Positions 1 to 15,600 of a stretch of DNA of 64,000 bases are shown in pieces. The notes below the pieces were generated by a model that worked only from the letters and a program-made list of their open reading frames with translations, was not told where the DNA came from and did no database searches. The position numbers and the translations under genes were made by a program. The stretch comes from Metallyticus violacea. Lineage: Eukaryota > Arthropoda > Insecta > Mantodea > Metallyticidae. The stretch lies in assembly GCA_030762175.1 (NCBI GenBank), contig CM060831.1:76528501-76592500 (forward strand). Direction: 5' to 3'. Numbering within the stretch: the stretch's first letter is position 1; every line of letters begins with the position of its first letter.

Positions 1-493
1 TGATAACAAATAACAAGTATTACACTGAATTCCTTTAATTATGTGGCAAGATTATTTTATCCTTGAAGCTAACATAAAGATAGTGCTAAAAATAAAAACC
101 TAATGCTTTATAAGAGCTGCAAGAAAATTTTGCTGGTAAAGCCATATTCAGGAGGCAGGAAGAAAAGATTTTCAGTGTGTTCTATGAAAAAGTCTAAGAA
201 TAAAACTGCACGTGCTATTTAGCTTTCATGTCATTTAAAACAAATCTGAGCTTACATATTTCATTTCTAACATTAATTTGAACAACAATGAACTGAAAGA
301 CAGAAAGCTGAAGAAAAGTTACTTTATATCAAGTCAGCATCATCATGATTATATTTCCAGCTTTCAGGATTTAATTTAGGTGACAAGGAAAATCATGCTT
401 TTAAAGACTGTTCTTGCCAATGGTAATAAAAGTTTGTTTCTTTATACCTATTCCACTTCATTACGTAATTTTTATTTCATTTTGTTGTTTTAC
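1..493. other. COG5 intron, nothing recognised
   Basis: AT-rich intron sequence downstream of the last visible COG5 exon. I see no exon, repeat end or RNA gene. Confidence 0.6.
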
Positions 494-602
494 CTGGTTG
501 TAATCTGCTGCAAGTTTGATACGGCCTCCGTCACCTAAAGGACGCACTAAGCATGCATGATGGAGGAAAAGCTCCACACAGCGGCTTGCCACAGGAATGG
601 AG
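494..602 (-). CDS. COG5: COG5 exon m (last in window)
   Basis: Residues 629-664, [20 protein letters not shown], then [16 protein letters not shown]. Acceptor AATTTTAG, donor CAG|GTAAAA, phase 0. The next exon (family block beginning MELAVGPFC) is not in bases 1-493. Confidence 0.96.
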
Positions 603-3600
603 CTAAAATTCATATTAAATTCTAAATATAAGTTTTACATATAAAAATACCGGAAATATCTCCCTTTCCCCCATAAAAGTTAAAAAGTTCTTACAACAAC
701 AGAAGGAATGAAGGAAATAATTTACAAGAGAAATTTTCCTAGAAGCTTTAATAATGAAATAACTGCGTGATTAAAATTTAATCAGATAATACATTTACAT
801 AATGTTCCATTATTTTGTTTTACTTTTGCAATTGTTTATGGGAAACTATCAAGTGTATGGAGGATAAGCTCATTACATTGTTCTTTTAAGACTTAAGGCA
901 CTAGGTAGAAAAAGCTTTAATATTATAATAAATTATTTTGAAAATATGAGGGTAATTTCATAAATGATGCAAAATATTTTTTTTGATTGTATTTGTTTAC
1001 ATTTCTTCAATATAGTCTCTCTACTTCTCAATGATGAAATCCGAACATTCCTTTCAAAGCACGTCATTTCTGCTCATCTGTTAAATGGCTCGGGTAACAG
1101 TAGCAGAAAGCTCCTTCAGAGAAGAAAAACACTCTCCATGCATGAGTTATTTCAACTTTGATAATCATTTGCTTGATCTGTGATTGTACTCATTGACATT
1201 TTTTTGGTCATGAGGAAGATAAAATTCTCCACTCACTGAACTGTGATTTAAAATCTGGCTTAAAATCTCTAATCCATGTTTTATCAATAGTGACAATTTG
1301 ACACAAGAATGCTCGACCTTCAATGGTGAGCCTTTATTTCAGTAAGTTTGCAATGTCCTTGCATTTTTGCTTCTGTTAAGCATAAGAAGGGGCCCATCAT
1401 GCCCATTTTTCTCTTTTGCAAATAAATTTGTTTAGATATGGAATACTGAAGTTGGTGGAATTCCCATGGCTTCTGAAAGTTACTCACATGTCATATGATT
1501 ATTTTTATAGTGTTTTATACCCATTTTTGCTGCTGAGGGAGGTATCACAGGCAATGGACACTGATGATATGTGAGATGAAATGATAAATTGGGAAAGGAT
1601 TTGTTTTAAAGAAAGGAACATATTCCATCCTAGGTTTAGAGTATCTCTCCAGCATTTGCTATTTATGAGGACTGAAGAAAACCTGGAAAAACTCTCAGTC
1701 CAGAAGGATGTTAGTGGAATTGAAACCCAGACCTCCCATTCAAGAGTCTGTGTCTTAACAATCTTAGCTAACCATGGCAGTGATGATCTTCTTGAAGAGT
1801 AGGTGTTACAAGTTTCACACCTTGTTCATGTGTTGATGCCTTTAGCCTTCCTGGTCTTGGATCACTGACACAACCAACACAAAAATAATTAGCCCAAGGA
1901 GAAACTGTACTTTGATCCAATGTGAGCTGATTTTTACCATGTAAAGTTTTGATCTTCAAAGTCACAATACTTGACATACCTGCATGCTCCATTCTAGTTC
2001 TTGTTATCTACACAGGAAATAAGCTATGAATGAAATGAATATAAGGGTTTAACAACTGTTGTAATTTTCACTAGTGTTGCATCATCCAGTTCAAGTAATG
2101 CCAACTATACATTTATGAAATAACCCCCATTTACAGGTGGTCCCATTTATCTTGCTCACCCAAAATACATTATGATGTTAAAAAAATGTTTGTTTCAAAC
2201 AATTTTTCATTTGATGCTCAGAAAAAAAGTTATTTTGGGTGAACAAGATACAAGGGACATCCTATATATATAGCTTATTATAAAGATCATAATAGCCTTC
2301 ATAGTATTGAAAAAACATACTGTTTGACCTGAGTACATTTTAAAGAAGAAGAGGAGGGAAAAAAGAGTCACTTAATGGTTCAATAATTTAAAACAAGTTT
2401 CTTTTATTTACTACTTTTTATATAATTACTGGAATGACATCCCTTATATATAATTATGCATATTACCATTTCACTACAGTTTCCTGGTCATGGAAAGGAG
2501 ACAAGTAACTGCTGACAGCTCTTCCAATGAATCCATGCAGTTCTTTCATATATAATGAGCATTGAGAAGTATCACTTTTTCTTGTAGTTACAGTGACGCT
2601 ATCCTCTGCTAATGTTCCCCTGCAGGCAAACAATTTAAAAAAAATACTGTAATTATATTCTTCAAATGGAATATCTGTGTACCACAAAATTGTTTATTGT
2701 ACTAAAACAATGTTAGTATTTAATGAATTTAAATTATTTCACTACATTATTCAGCTACTTAAGATTAGATCCAAAGATAATTCATTTATTCCAGTAACAA
2801 GCAATGTGACTCTATTACTCTATGAGTATAGCATGAAAATAACAAGAATTCTATAATGCAACCACTTCATTTATTCTTTAACATAGGTGAAATTATACTA
2901 AACACTTTCCAATTACCAGTATGCATTTTCAATATAAGATGACAAACATTTCTTCTTACTAAGAATTACTTTGCATTTGAAGCATTAAACTTCCATTTTA
3001 AAGCTATGTGGGTAAAAAGCCTAAATTTATTACTATCATTTTTAATGACCTGGTGATTGTAAAAAGGAACCAATGTCACCAGATTCAAAATTTGCAGTAA
3101 AATATGTTTTCAAATTCAATGAAGATAGTTCCAAATCTCAATAGTTGACTGAAGTTGAAAATGAATTTATCTACTAAGTGTAAGAAATGCGAAAGACAAA
3201 GATATTATAATACAGGAGATAATATGATTAAAGCTAAAACAATGATGATGCATATTTTGAAAAATTACTATGTACTCACTCTTGAAACTCTTCTTGCAGG
3301 AAGAATTACATAAATAATAAGATTTTTTAATTTTTCTATTTTTCATTTCAACAATTAATGTGATATAGTGAGGCATGTGCATACTGCAGATACCTTAAAG
3401 ATACCACCATACATCTAATTCATGACTTTTAAATTCTACCAAAAACAGTTGACAATTTTACTTGAAACACAACACAACTCTCGGGAAGAGAGTGTGATTT
3501 TCAACATTTCAAGATCTCATTACTTTAATTAAGTATACAGAATGTTTAAAAAATACGTGGCATAACTTCAGCAATGAGTTACTCATATGTTTTTATGGTT

Positions 3601-6600
3601 TGCCTGATTCTTTCTTCACATTAACCCAGTAAATGTTTAAAATATCCACCTCATATATCATACAGGTACCTTTTCTACATCTTATTTCCCCCAAAGATCC
3701 AAAATTCATGGCCTGCTGAGATGTAGACAAAGTACCTATATTCATATGTGGATTGCCTGACAACCTGCCAAAACTCAAGTTTTTGCATCATCCACCAAAG
3801 ACAAATAATTCAAGTATAAAAACTGTTGGCTTAAGTCAAATAAGAATGGGGACCATGCAAGTGGTCCTCCTCTACTATTCACTGATCAAAGAACATTTGG
3901 TTCAACCATCTGCTGATATGAGTATTGAAATGTGACATCTTGCTGGAAGTGTGCTTCTGAACAAATTATCATTCAAATCTTAGTAAAAACCATAGATTTA
4001 TTTTTTTTAAAGAAGTTTCTGCAGAGATTGCTTCACAGGGCTGTGTAAGACTGAACAGGAATGAGGTTATAATATTTAACTTTTACCTTAAGGTATTGTG
4101 AAGAGCCCAGTGTCATAGAGAGACATTAAAAACTATTTTTATTGTCTACAAATATGGAATTCATTTCTGAATTTGTACCATGTTTTTTTAAGTGTTGTAT
4201 TTTGTAAATTTGATTGTTCAAAGCAAGTGAAAGGATTTACTCTCCAAGTGCATTTCATTTGTTTTAAACAGGAAAACATGTTTTGTTAAGCTGTGCTCTA
4301 GTAAAGTGCAACAAGGAAAAATTAAAAGAGAGTTAATGTTTATACACTGCTCAAAAAAATTAGAGGAACACATGTTTAAATCAAAGCCCCAAAATAAATA
4401 CTGATACAATGTAATTTTTAAGTCAGATGTTACGTTTCGAAATATTGTTTAAAACTAGAATAAAGATCTTCTGGGATTTGTTAATTTTTCTCTATTAATT
4501 AATGAAATTTCAAGAACTGTTGAAACCAAAGTGAGCGCTCTTTGATTTATTTTTTTGAAACCAGTTTTAACAGCAATCTGTGGTAGGAAATTTTAATTTT
4601 GTGTTCTCTGAGGCTAATACAGAGCAATGAGACATCTGAATGAAACATAAGTTCATGAGCAGTTTCATAGATTGAAGATGGGATTCCATTCGCTTTGTCT
4701 CTGGCAAATGACAGTATAAAAGTAGCAATCCTACTATTTTTCGTTAGTTATAAATTGACCAAATGACCATTAACTCCACTATTCCAATATCATAAGGAAA
4801 CAAACATTTCTGTTTGCACCTTCACATATTCAAAGTTCACATACTATAGCTGTGCATTATTGCCCGGGTAGGAGAAAGACATGCTCTAATGAAGATATCC
4901 TTTGTACAACATTTCTACCAAGAAAAATGAACATCATGACTGTAAGTGAATATAAATAATGATAACAGGTCCATGTTATACACAAAGTAAAGTACATTGC
5001 TTTACACTGTACAGTAATGAGACTGTACCTTAATGACTCACAATACTGCAATGACACAATCACTAAGATATTTTAAACCAACTGACCAATGATTGCTAAA
5101 TGGGAGAGGGATATGCAATCAAATGGATATGTACTGTTGGTGATAAGACACAACAAATGTTCCTCCCATTCTATTGCATCACATCTCTGGCACACAATGG
5201 CAATGTCAAGCTGCAGTTGCACTAGAATAATCTGACACCTAAGGAAAAACCGTTTACAGAGCATCTATTCCTTCAAACAAAGGACTAGAATTAGATTCAT
5301 AGGGGCTTGTTGATGGAAATAAAGAAGATCATTAAATAACCAAAACTTGGTAATTTAGGTAACGTAGTGCCATCCACATCAACAAACGAAATAGTGACGT
5401 GTACCTAAGGTAAAATGTGGAAATATAAGCACTAGTACTAGGACATAAATCTTAAGTGTATAATCCAATAGGTAAGTGAATATATCAATAAAAAACAGCT
5501 TATCATAAGTATTTAAAATCTGCAAGAGCTATGAGGAAAGAAAGCATAAACATGTTTCCTCTTACTAATATCAAAAGGCAACCTCAGATATCAAACACTT
5601 GTGATGATGGTTGTCTCCAGGATTCTTCCTCTCAGCCTTTCTGTCATCCATGGGGTTTGGAGGCAATATATAGAGACATGTGGATACAAGAGGCGGCCCC
5701 AACAAGGATTTAAGAAGAAGACAACTGAGGTACAGGATAATATCTTGTTCTATCAACTTTGCACAAATGCAAATCTAAAGCCAGAAATGTACAAAATCAT
5801 GTACAAACAACAATTGGAGTAATGATTTCTGATCAGACTGTAAGAAACAGATTGAGAAATACAAAATTGAGATCTAGAATCTGCTTTCAAGCTCCTCGTT
5901 TGACACTTCAGAACAAGGGCCCAGCTGAGATTTGTTCATAATCATCTCAAATGGCAGTACTGCCAATAAACAACCTTTGATTCAGCATCCACTACAATGA
6001 TTCCTGAAGCCTACTTTGCTTAGAATTGGTGTCTGAAAGGATTGCTACTATTATACTGTCATTTGCCAGAGCCAAAGGTTGCAAAAATTGGAAATTTCTA
6101 CAATAAGTAAAACTTCTGTTTTAATTAGGCTTAATTTCACTCTGAAATTGTTCTAGTATGCCAAACAATTTCAATCAAACAGAAAATTTTAGCCAGTATT
6201 AAAGCCAACTAATGTTTCCTGGCTGACATGCATAAAGAATGGAACATAAGACATTGTGTTAGATAATTAGTCTATTAAGTATGAAGATAGATAATGAAGA
6301 ATATTCTCATGACATATATTTTGCATGATGACATCAGTACTACTTTGGAAATATAATAGTGTTGATATAGAGATATAGCTAATATCAACCTGTTCCTTTT
6401 GAGGAAATGTTTAAATGTTATCAATACGGTAGATAGTCATAGTCAAGAGTAGGGAGTCAAGAGTCAAGACACCGCCACGGGTGGCCGAGGTCGTTAAGAC
6501 ACGGACTCGTGAGCGGGAGGTCTGCGGTTCGAATCCCGCCAGGACCGTCCTCCCTGAATGGGGTTTTTTCCAGGTTTTCCTCAGTCTTCATAACTGGCAA

Positions 6601-9600
6601 ATGCCAGGGAGGTACCTAAACTTAGGCCTGAACGCTTCCTTCCTTAAAAAAAAAATCCTTTCCCAATTTATCATTTCATTTCATGTATCATCAGTGTCCA
6701 CCGCCTGTGGTGCCTCAGTAGTAAAAACGGGCGTTAAACACTACTAAAAAAAAAAAAAAAAAAAAGAGTCAAGACCCAGAGACAGAGGTAGCACAGCAAA
6801 GCTCTACAAAGTAAGGAACCTTAAGACTATGGCATTAGCAGCATCTTCAAGGGTAAAGGGAACAACATTCTTGATTTTGGAACGGAGAAATAACTCCATG
6901 TGCTTTCTCGTTAATCAACCCGGTAACTTTTGTAATAAATTTAAAATAATTTAAAAAGCCCAAATAATCTGCTCAACTCCAGCGATAATGATAGAATACC
7001 TGATGATAAAAAGCCAGGAATATAGAAAAATCAACTTTCGGAATGCAACAAAGCACGAGGTGTCTTCAAAAAGTATCGCGAATTTTGAATTTCCGCGTGC
7101 TACGATTTTCGATTGTTTTGTGGCGTTATGTTGGTACTCATGTCCCTCACTTATGTTGACAAGCTCGGCCATTTTGAATGTTCAGTTAATTGTTGACAGC
7201 TATTTTGCTTGGACGTGTTTTGGCTCGTCCTCGATTTTTGCCTATTCCAAAAAATGGAACAAAGAATCTGTATCAAATTTTGTGTGAAAAACAAAATTAA
7301 GTACGCGGATGCATTCCAAATGTTGACTGTGGCATATGGTGAAGCTTGGACCAAAGGTATTTATCGGTAGTACAAAATGTTATCAGAGGGTCGAGAAGAT
7401 GTGAATGACGGAGAGCGTCCCCGATGCCCGAGCTCGCCAACAACAGACGAAAACATTGAAGAAGTGAAGAAAATAGTATTGGCCAATCGTCGAATCACCG
7501 TTAGAGAAGTGGCTGAGGACCTAAACATATCGATTGGGTCGTGCCATTCGATTTTTACCGATGATTTGGGCATGAGACGGGTAACCGCAAAATCCGTACC
7601 AAAGTTGCTCAATTTCGACCAAAAACACCATTGCATTAACGTTGCTAAGGAACAGTTGAACTCTGTCCGCGACCACCAAAATTTGCTCCAGAGGGTCATA
7701 ACTGGTGACGAATCATGGGTTTATGGTTATGACGTGGAAACTAAAGCTGAATCATCCCAATGGTTGCTGCCACACGAGCCGAGACCGAAAAAAGCGCGCC
7801 AAGTTCGGTCGAATGTGAAGGTTTTGCTTACAGTTTTCTTCGATTGCAGGGGCGTGTGCATCATGAGTTCTTGCCACAGGGTAGAACGGTCAATAAGGAA
7901 TATTACCTGCAAGTTATGCGCAATTTGCGCGAAGCAATCCGCCAGAAACGCCCGGATTTGTGGAAGAACAAAAATTGGCTTTTGCACCATAATAACGCCC
8001 CTGCTCACAACTCGCTGCTTGTGCGCGAATTTTTGGGCAAAAACAACACACTTATGATGCCGCAGCCACCGTACTCCCCAGACCTGGCCCCCTGTGACTT
8101 ATTTTTTTTGTTCCCAAAACTGAAGAGGCCCATGAAAGGACGACGCTACGCCACGATTGAGGAGATAAAGACGGCAACGAAGGAGGAGCTGAACAAGATC
8201 ACAAAAAACTATTTTTTGCAGTGCTTCGAAGATTGGAAAAAACGTTGGCACGTGTATAATATCTGGTGGGGATTACTTTGAAGGGGACAAAATAGATATT
8301 CATGAATAAATAAATACTTTTTGAAAAAACACAAAATTTGCAATACTTTTTGAACAGACCTCGTATATATTGGCAAAACGAAAAGAAGCATTGGAATTAG
8401 ACTAAAGGAACACTAGAGAAACAGTTGCACATCACTTTTGGAGAGATAAACATGATATAGAAATGGAAGTCAAATTATTGAAGTTCATGGTCAGACCCTT
8501 GGAGCCGGGAATGTGGGAAAAAGTTTTTACAAAAAATTATGAAGATTCTGAAACTTCTAGATTCCAACAGAAGACAAATTAATCCAAAAGTCCATGAGAG
8601 CTACACCATGTCCATCCAACCAACAACAAATCCAATAATCAACTCACAGCTGGTGATGTGGACAAGAGCTTTGAAACATGTTCTTTATAATTCAATGGTA
8701 AGTGGAGCATAAGAGCATTAAATTGACTCACTACTAATTAAGAACTTTTGTAATGTTTGAGTTAGAATATTCTGCTGTTTAATCTACCCTGAGTATACTG
8801 AACTAAACTAGCTTGTGACAATACATCATATAGGCTTACTCTTCTCTCTATGTTTCAAGTGAAATAAAAAAGTTTACATCTTCCTATCAGAAGTATGGAA
8901 AATTGTAAGATGAATGGAATTTCTGCTGCCATTATTATTACTTAATGTTCTGTTAGTGTTTTTTCCACAATCTTAAAATATAAACTTCCCAAACTAAAAA
9001 GCAAACACATGTTGATATTATCATCAGTCTTTGGAATTATTGGGAGGGCCCCCTCAGCCCCCTCTGCAAAAACTTTAGACAGGTCCTAGGTTCCTCAGGT
9101 CCCTAGACCAAGGACGCAGTTCATAGACAACTAACAGTAAAATTTGATATAATTATTTAGGCTTTCACGGTCGGCATTAATCCAATTAAATGATGTTTCC
9201 GGGTTTGTTGGCCATGGTCCAAAGGCTGCAAACACACCTTGCCGACTGAGTTTGTTGAAGATGGAGAGGATGTCTCTTCGAAACCAGTCCCACCATGTTT
9301 AAAAGTAAGTGAAGCATAAGAGTGTGTTAGATGATAGATTAGATAGAATTTACATTTAACAAGCTTTAATGTGTCAGTTCCAACAGAATTTTTTAAAAAT
9401 TTCTTATAATTTTTTTGAAAGTTCTTAAATGAAGTGATAATTCCTATTGGCAAGGCCAGAAACTTAAGGACCTATCCTCGTACAACTTTGCTAGTATTCT
9501 ACATTTAAGACTGCTTATTGGACATATATTTTGTTGAATATTCTGTGCTTACATTGAGTAGTCTTCATTATGAATTGTGAGTATGATTGCCTCAATTGCA

Positions 9601-12600
9601 TCAGATATAGAAGCCAACAAAGGATTTATTACATTCTGTGTCAGCTTATTTGTATGACTTAATGATTCTTGTATGATGTTGGTAGCATCTTGTGACAAGC
9701 TAGATTTCATGTTAGCCATAACTCTTCCTATCTGGCTATTCAGATAATGCAGGAGATTTGCTATTGACACATTCATTGTTTGACCTGGTGTACAGGAATC
9801 TGTAAAAAAAGAATGCATGCATGTTGCAGCATTTATCAGAAACATACCACTATGCATAGTAACCCATTCAAATTATTTCATAATCACTATAGATAAAACA
9901 GTTGTATTTATGATAGCTATTATTAATGTGCATAAAGTTAGTAAACATAATCTGCACTGGCACCTGTTCAAATGGCACACAACTCAGTGCTGTTGGATGA
10001 CTATGCCAATCACAATGCTTTATGCAATGAATCATTAAGCAAGTGAGTACCCCACCCCAGATCATAAATTATGTTCAAATGCTGATTGGAACTTGTACAA
10101 TAAAGCTAATCATATACTTAAGATTATTGTATGATTGAGTCAAACTACACACTTTTATTGGTTTCACTTACTTGCTTAAATGTAGAACATGTTTTGCAGA
10201 CCATCATTCGCATCTTCAGCTAACTGTGAACTCAACAGTCAATGATAAGCTAGGATGCACATGATGGTCTGCAAAACAAGTTCTACATTTAAACAACAAG
10301 TGGAACCAATAAGAGTGTGTAGATAGACTCAGTCACAGAATAATCTTCATTATAAATTATATTATTTAAATAGCCAGAAATTTACCTATGTAGTGTCTTG
10401 TGTAGTTTGGTTTTCAAGTTTGATGATGTGTGCAATGATGTATTTTTAAGAAGTTATAAACAGCAGCAATGGATGCATTAACTATTGTAACAGCACCACT
10501 GTGTTGATTAATCACTGCTGTAAGGGACCATTGTGTCGCTATATTTATAGTACCAGAGCTCTCCGCCAATTGGTCCGGGACGAGCGGCGGCCAATCGGTT
10601 GGTGGGAGGAGCCTGGTCTATCCTGTGCTGTTGCTCTCTTGTGATAGACTCGCTATGTTATTATGTGTTGGATATTGTACTTTGTTTTTAATTGCTGGAA
10701 ATCAGTTGCTGTTAAGTTTCAGGGCCTCTTCTTTCCTGTTGAAATTATTACGATGTTTGAGGATTTTGATGGCTTCACGTTGCAGTCCAGCATGGTAGTG
10801 TATCATGGATGAGAGAATGTTAGCGTCCTGAAACTTGACGTGTTCTCCCTCTGCTTTGATGGCGTGTTCTGCCACGGACTTATCTATCTGAGCTAGACGG
10901 CAGTTCCTTTTGTGTTCTTTGAGTGTGGTGTTGATGCTGCATTATGTAGTGCTGATGTAGACTGAACTGCAGGAGCAGGAAATGCAGTAGACACCAGACG
11001 GCGACAAAGGGGTCCCAGGGATCTTTGAGTGAGCAAAGTAAGTTTCTTGAATGTTTGGTAGGCTGGAAGACGGTCTTGATACCATGGCGTGTTAGGATGT
11101 GCTCAATACGATCTGCGACGTTTTTGAAATAAGGAAGAAAAAATTTGCCCTTAACATGAAATTGGTTCGGTTTTTGGCTAGACGGTTGCGGTCTTGCCAG
11201 GAGACTGGCTCTTTTGATTTCCTGAATTGAGTAACCATTGGACTGTAATGCTAGTTCTAGGTGATGCAGTTCTTGTGGTAGTAGCTGGGGCTCACAAATC
11301 CGTGAAGCATGATTTACGACAGTTTTGATCATGGCACGTTTCTGCCTTGGATGATGATTGGAGTTTTTATTTAGATAGCAATCAGTATGAGTGGGCTTAT
11401 GGTAGACCGTGTGATCCAATGTGAAGTTGGCTTTTCTGCTAACCAGAACGTCTAGGAAGGCCAACTGTCCACCTACTTCTTGTTCCATGGTGAACTGAAT
11501 GCAGGGATTGATGTTATTGAGGTGAAGGAGAAACTCATGTAGAGCTTACTCCCCGTGAGACCAAATAACAAAAGTATCATCTACATAGCGGAGCCAGACA
11601 GTTGGTTTTAGTGGAGCTGTCTGCCATAGTTGCGGACGAAACGTCTGGAAAGTTCATCTCCTGCAGACCACGGCATAACAGCCCGGAAAATTGCACTGAC
11701 ATCTATGACTCCAGCTGTGAAAGCCTACATTCTCTAATGTATACAAAGTTTCTAATAATGAACTGGAGGGCCTACTAGATGATGTACTGCTGACAATGAG
11801 TTGGGCTATGATCCAGACACTCCTCTTTAAGGGTTCATTGCATTCTCAATAGAAAATATTCCAGGAGATAGATCGATTTGCATAGCAGTGTATTCAAGAT
11901 TGTACAATTAATCCTTGGACACTTTTATGTAGCTATTGTGAAAACAAGTTTATGCAGCATTGTCTGCAAAAAGAAATGACCTAATATGTAAACTTTTTGC
12001 AGGAACTGTAACCAATACATCAGCAATGCTAGTAAAAGTATGTGAGAGTATGACAAGGGTAGCATTTATGTGCCAAGCAACAGTTTTGTGTTGGAACATG
12101 GAGGTGGCTGTTTTTAATATTTGCTGTAAAGGGAGTTTAAAAAACATTCATAAATACATTCATTTTCTTTTGTAAACAAATGTGTTTGTCATTTGTGGAA
12201 ATCAAAAATATTGTGGAATATATATCTGAAGTATGTAGTACATGAAATTCCTCTATTACAGTTCTACCTGTCATGCAAATTTGCATATTCCTGGATAACC
12301 ACATAATTTGTAGGGAAATTTCATGATTTTCTTTAACTCCCTTGCTTCTTTATTCAAACTTCAAATTTGTAGTACATATAGCAATATTCATTTTACTATT
12401 GCCTCATGTAAATAATTAAAAATCAGTTAAATAATATACATTCAATATTTTAAAATTTCAAAACTAAGAAAATACTCATAAATTCTAAAAGTTTCCTAAG
12501 GCTACTTCTTCGCACATTTTCTTTCATTCAAGTTTATTAAGCCAATGAAACTTACCTATTACTTGAGTTGCTTCTCCATCTGTTACAGTCATTTGTTCAC

Positions 12601-15600
12601 ACTTAAGGCAGAATAACCTAACTGTTTTACTGATGTTGCGAGCCACAGTGCAACTAAGCGAGACATCTACTAAAGAAACACTTAGCTCACTGAAAAGAAA
12701 TTTATAAATGTTTAATTTATTTATATACATATATTGTTGTACACAAATATGCATATTTATAAAGGGCTTACATTGCATAGCATTCATCAACAGAATGAAA
12801 GCCTTGTAGAAAAAGCAGAACTGAATTTTGTGAGCTGAGATTGAGTCAGAAAGAAACAAAAAATTCACCACAGCATTAAGATATCAGTTTAATATACCAA
12901 GAACAGCAGTAACAGAATCAAATGAGATGAATAAGTAATATACTGTATTTTATTTTCAGCTGAATTCATAGATCATTAGAATTTATAGCAGAACCATTTA
13001 AGGATTATTTATGCATATTAATAAGCAATAATTCATACTAGGTGAAAAGTTAAAAATTACAGAAGGTACAGAAACTGAATCTTTTCATTATAAAAGAAAC
13101 ATGATGAATTATTCTGTTTCATGGTAAAAAATTACTTTAACTACTAAAGAAATATATATTTAAAGTTAGAGTGATTGGGATAAAATGCAATAAGCTTTAA
13201 AACCATATATTTATTACAAATAGATTTATTATAACAAACCCTTACTGATATATACTCGTAGATATCAGATTGGAAAGTGCATGATTACATAAAAAGTATA
13301 TTTTGATTAATGTGATTCTCAATTTCTCCTGTCTAATTAGCCTTTCATGTCCAATTCATTTTAATTTGCAGGATTTATAGTTCCTGTTCCTAAAACTAGA
13401 CATATAGACTTCCGTATAAATGTATACTTGCATTATTGAAATTGATATTTACTGGACTATGTCATGGAAAATATAAAGACAGAAGTTTTCAAGTAAGCAA
13501 TACTTGCAATCTGTTACTGTTCACCAAACAATGTCTTTGCCACAGCTCTACCAACCTCATCCCTCCTACCACTTCTAATGGTTCTGTGACTCTGCCACTA
13601 ACTCAGCCTCTGTCTTTGCCTCTCCAAACACATTCAGTCTGGTTTTTAAATTAAACTAAACCTACGATTATGGTAAAATAGCCCAGTAATGATTAATTTC
13701 AATAATAACAACACAGGCCATGAAAGTCTAAAGAATATTTTATGCTTGCATTCTTTATTAGAGAAGAATTAAAAGTCATGTGTGTCAATGACATTTCTCT
13801 ACTACAGAGAGCTAATGTGTGATTGTCTGGACAAATATTGGGCAAATTGATTAAAATGGAAATATTACTCATGAAACATAGTCCTTCGACTGATGGAGGT
13901 ATTATTCTGCAAGTGATACATATCTCCTCATTCAGTTGAATAAAACCATTTGCATTATGCATAGCTTTATATCCATGATTCAAGCTTTCATTTAGCCATA
14001 TATTAGCTGCATACACAAAATCAGAAATTCCCAAAAATATTCAAAGACTTAAATATTGTTTTGGCCCCAGTAAACAAATGTGACCTAAAGAACCTCCTAA
14101 AACCAACATAAAGAATAAAATCTCCCCCATGCACACAAGCAGGCATATACGAAATCTGCTGTAATGACTGCAACAAAAAATACATGGGTAAAATCAAAAG
14201 AAATATTACTTTTCAAGGATCACATGAGAAACATCAAATATAAACACACTGAAAAAATAGCAATAGCACATCATTTTTGGTCCAAAAACCACGAATTTCA
14301 AATACAACCAAAACTTCTAAAAGATTCAAAAGCCAATAGAAGTCCAAATAAATTTATTTATATATATACAAGAACAGTTTTGATCTTGCAAAACCTAATT
14401 ACCTCATCTTCAAATTTGTAAAAATCTACAGAGCTATATTTACGCGGGAAAGATGACAATGAATCATGCTAAGGATTTAGGTAACTGCCTTTGAAACATG
14501 TCCAAGTTAACTGATCATTATTAGTGAAATCTAGCTATGACAAATAGAATAGTTTTCTATTTATGTATGATAAACAGAATACTTGTTTTGCTATGCTGCT
14601 GTTAACTGTGTACAGTTAAAGCAATCATATCTGGAAGACTAACAATTTAAAATTTCTAGAACTTTGGTAGAATGTTAACTTGATTTTGTTGAATTTAAAA
14701 CTAATTTTGTGTTAGAACTAATACAGTGAAGTAACTAATATTTACAAATTAATTGGTGATTTGATTTAATAATCAGCTGTGAATCGACTATTGGATTCGT
14801 TGATTGTTGGATGGACTTAGTGTAACTCTTGTGGACATATTTTATGAACTTTTTACATTAATTTGTCTTCTGTTGGGATCTCGAAGTTCATAAATTTATC
14901 TTAATATTTTTTTATAAAAATATTTTTCCATATTTCCAGTTCCAAAGATCTATTTGTGAATTTCAGTAATTTTATTTCCATTTCTATATCATGTTTATTT
15001 CTTCAAAAGTGATGTGCAACTGCTGATTTACGAGGGTATGTTCATAAGTTTCTGGCCTAACTATTTTCTAGGTATGATAAAGATAAAAACTATATTTCAT
15101 TTTTCAATAGAGTTACCCTTTATTACAATACACTTCTCACATCTTTGAGTTAGCATCTCAATCCTCCCCAAAAATAGTCAGAAGTCTTGTCTGCAAAATG
15201 GACATAAACAGCATCCATCACTTCTTTGTCACACATAAATTTCCTTCCTTGAAGGTCCTTCTTGAGCTTTTAAGAAGAGGAAATCGTCACTGGGAGCTAG
15301 ATATGGGTTTGTTAGGTGGATAATTGATCTCCTTGAAGTAACATTTCTTCACAGTTTCCTTTGCAACAAGAGTTGTGTGCACAGGCAAATTGTCATGAAG
15401 AAGGCTTACACCACTACCATGCTTTCCCCGCCTTTTCTCTTTGATGGAAGCATGTAGTCTGTGCAGTAGGCCAGCATATTACTCCACATTTACTGTGGTA
15501 TTCCTCTGCTTAAAGTTAATGAAGAATACTCCTTCACAGTCCTAAAAGATTGTGGCCATGATCTTGCTGATTAACTGAGTGACCTTGGCCTTTAGAGGCA

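Larger units (their letters stand above)
6985..8720 (+). mobile_element. Penelope-like element fragment (GIY-YIG end), split by a mariner
   Basis: The two sides of the mariner join in one frame: left 7007-7055 gives KKPGI, a stop, then LSECNKA; right 8364 onward gives [16 protein letters not shown]. Together these are the GIY-YIG endonuclease motif with the first Tyr replaced by TAG. Downstream, [19 protein letters not shown] is the usual PLE C-terminal stretch. A decayed hammerhead-like end lies near 8648-8690 (CTGGTGA, GAAACATGTT). A dead 3' fragment. Confidence 0.75.

Noticed and set aside
6478..6550. A tRNA-like segment with A and B boxes
   Set aside because: It is the head of a SINE with poly-A tail and target duplications, and the anticodon arm is not a clean cloverleaf; not a functional tRNA gene.
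11620..11660. GCGGACGAAACGTC as a full hammerhead
   Set aside because: The helix II hairpin (TCTGC/GCGGA) and GAAACGTC are present, but the CTGANGA strand is reduced to CTG at the junction with the truncated RT, so no complete core exists here.
13699..14034. A 111-codon minus-strand open frame rich in Cys and Ile
   Set aside because: No family recognised, inside a COG5 intron, and adjacent PLE fragments suggest repeat background.
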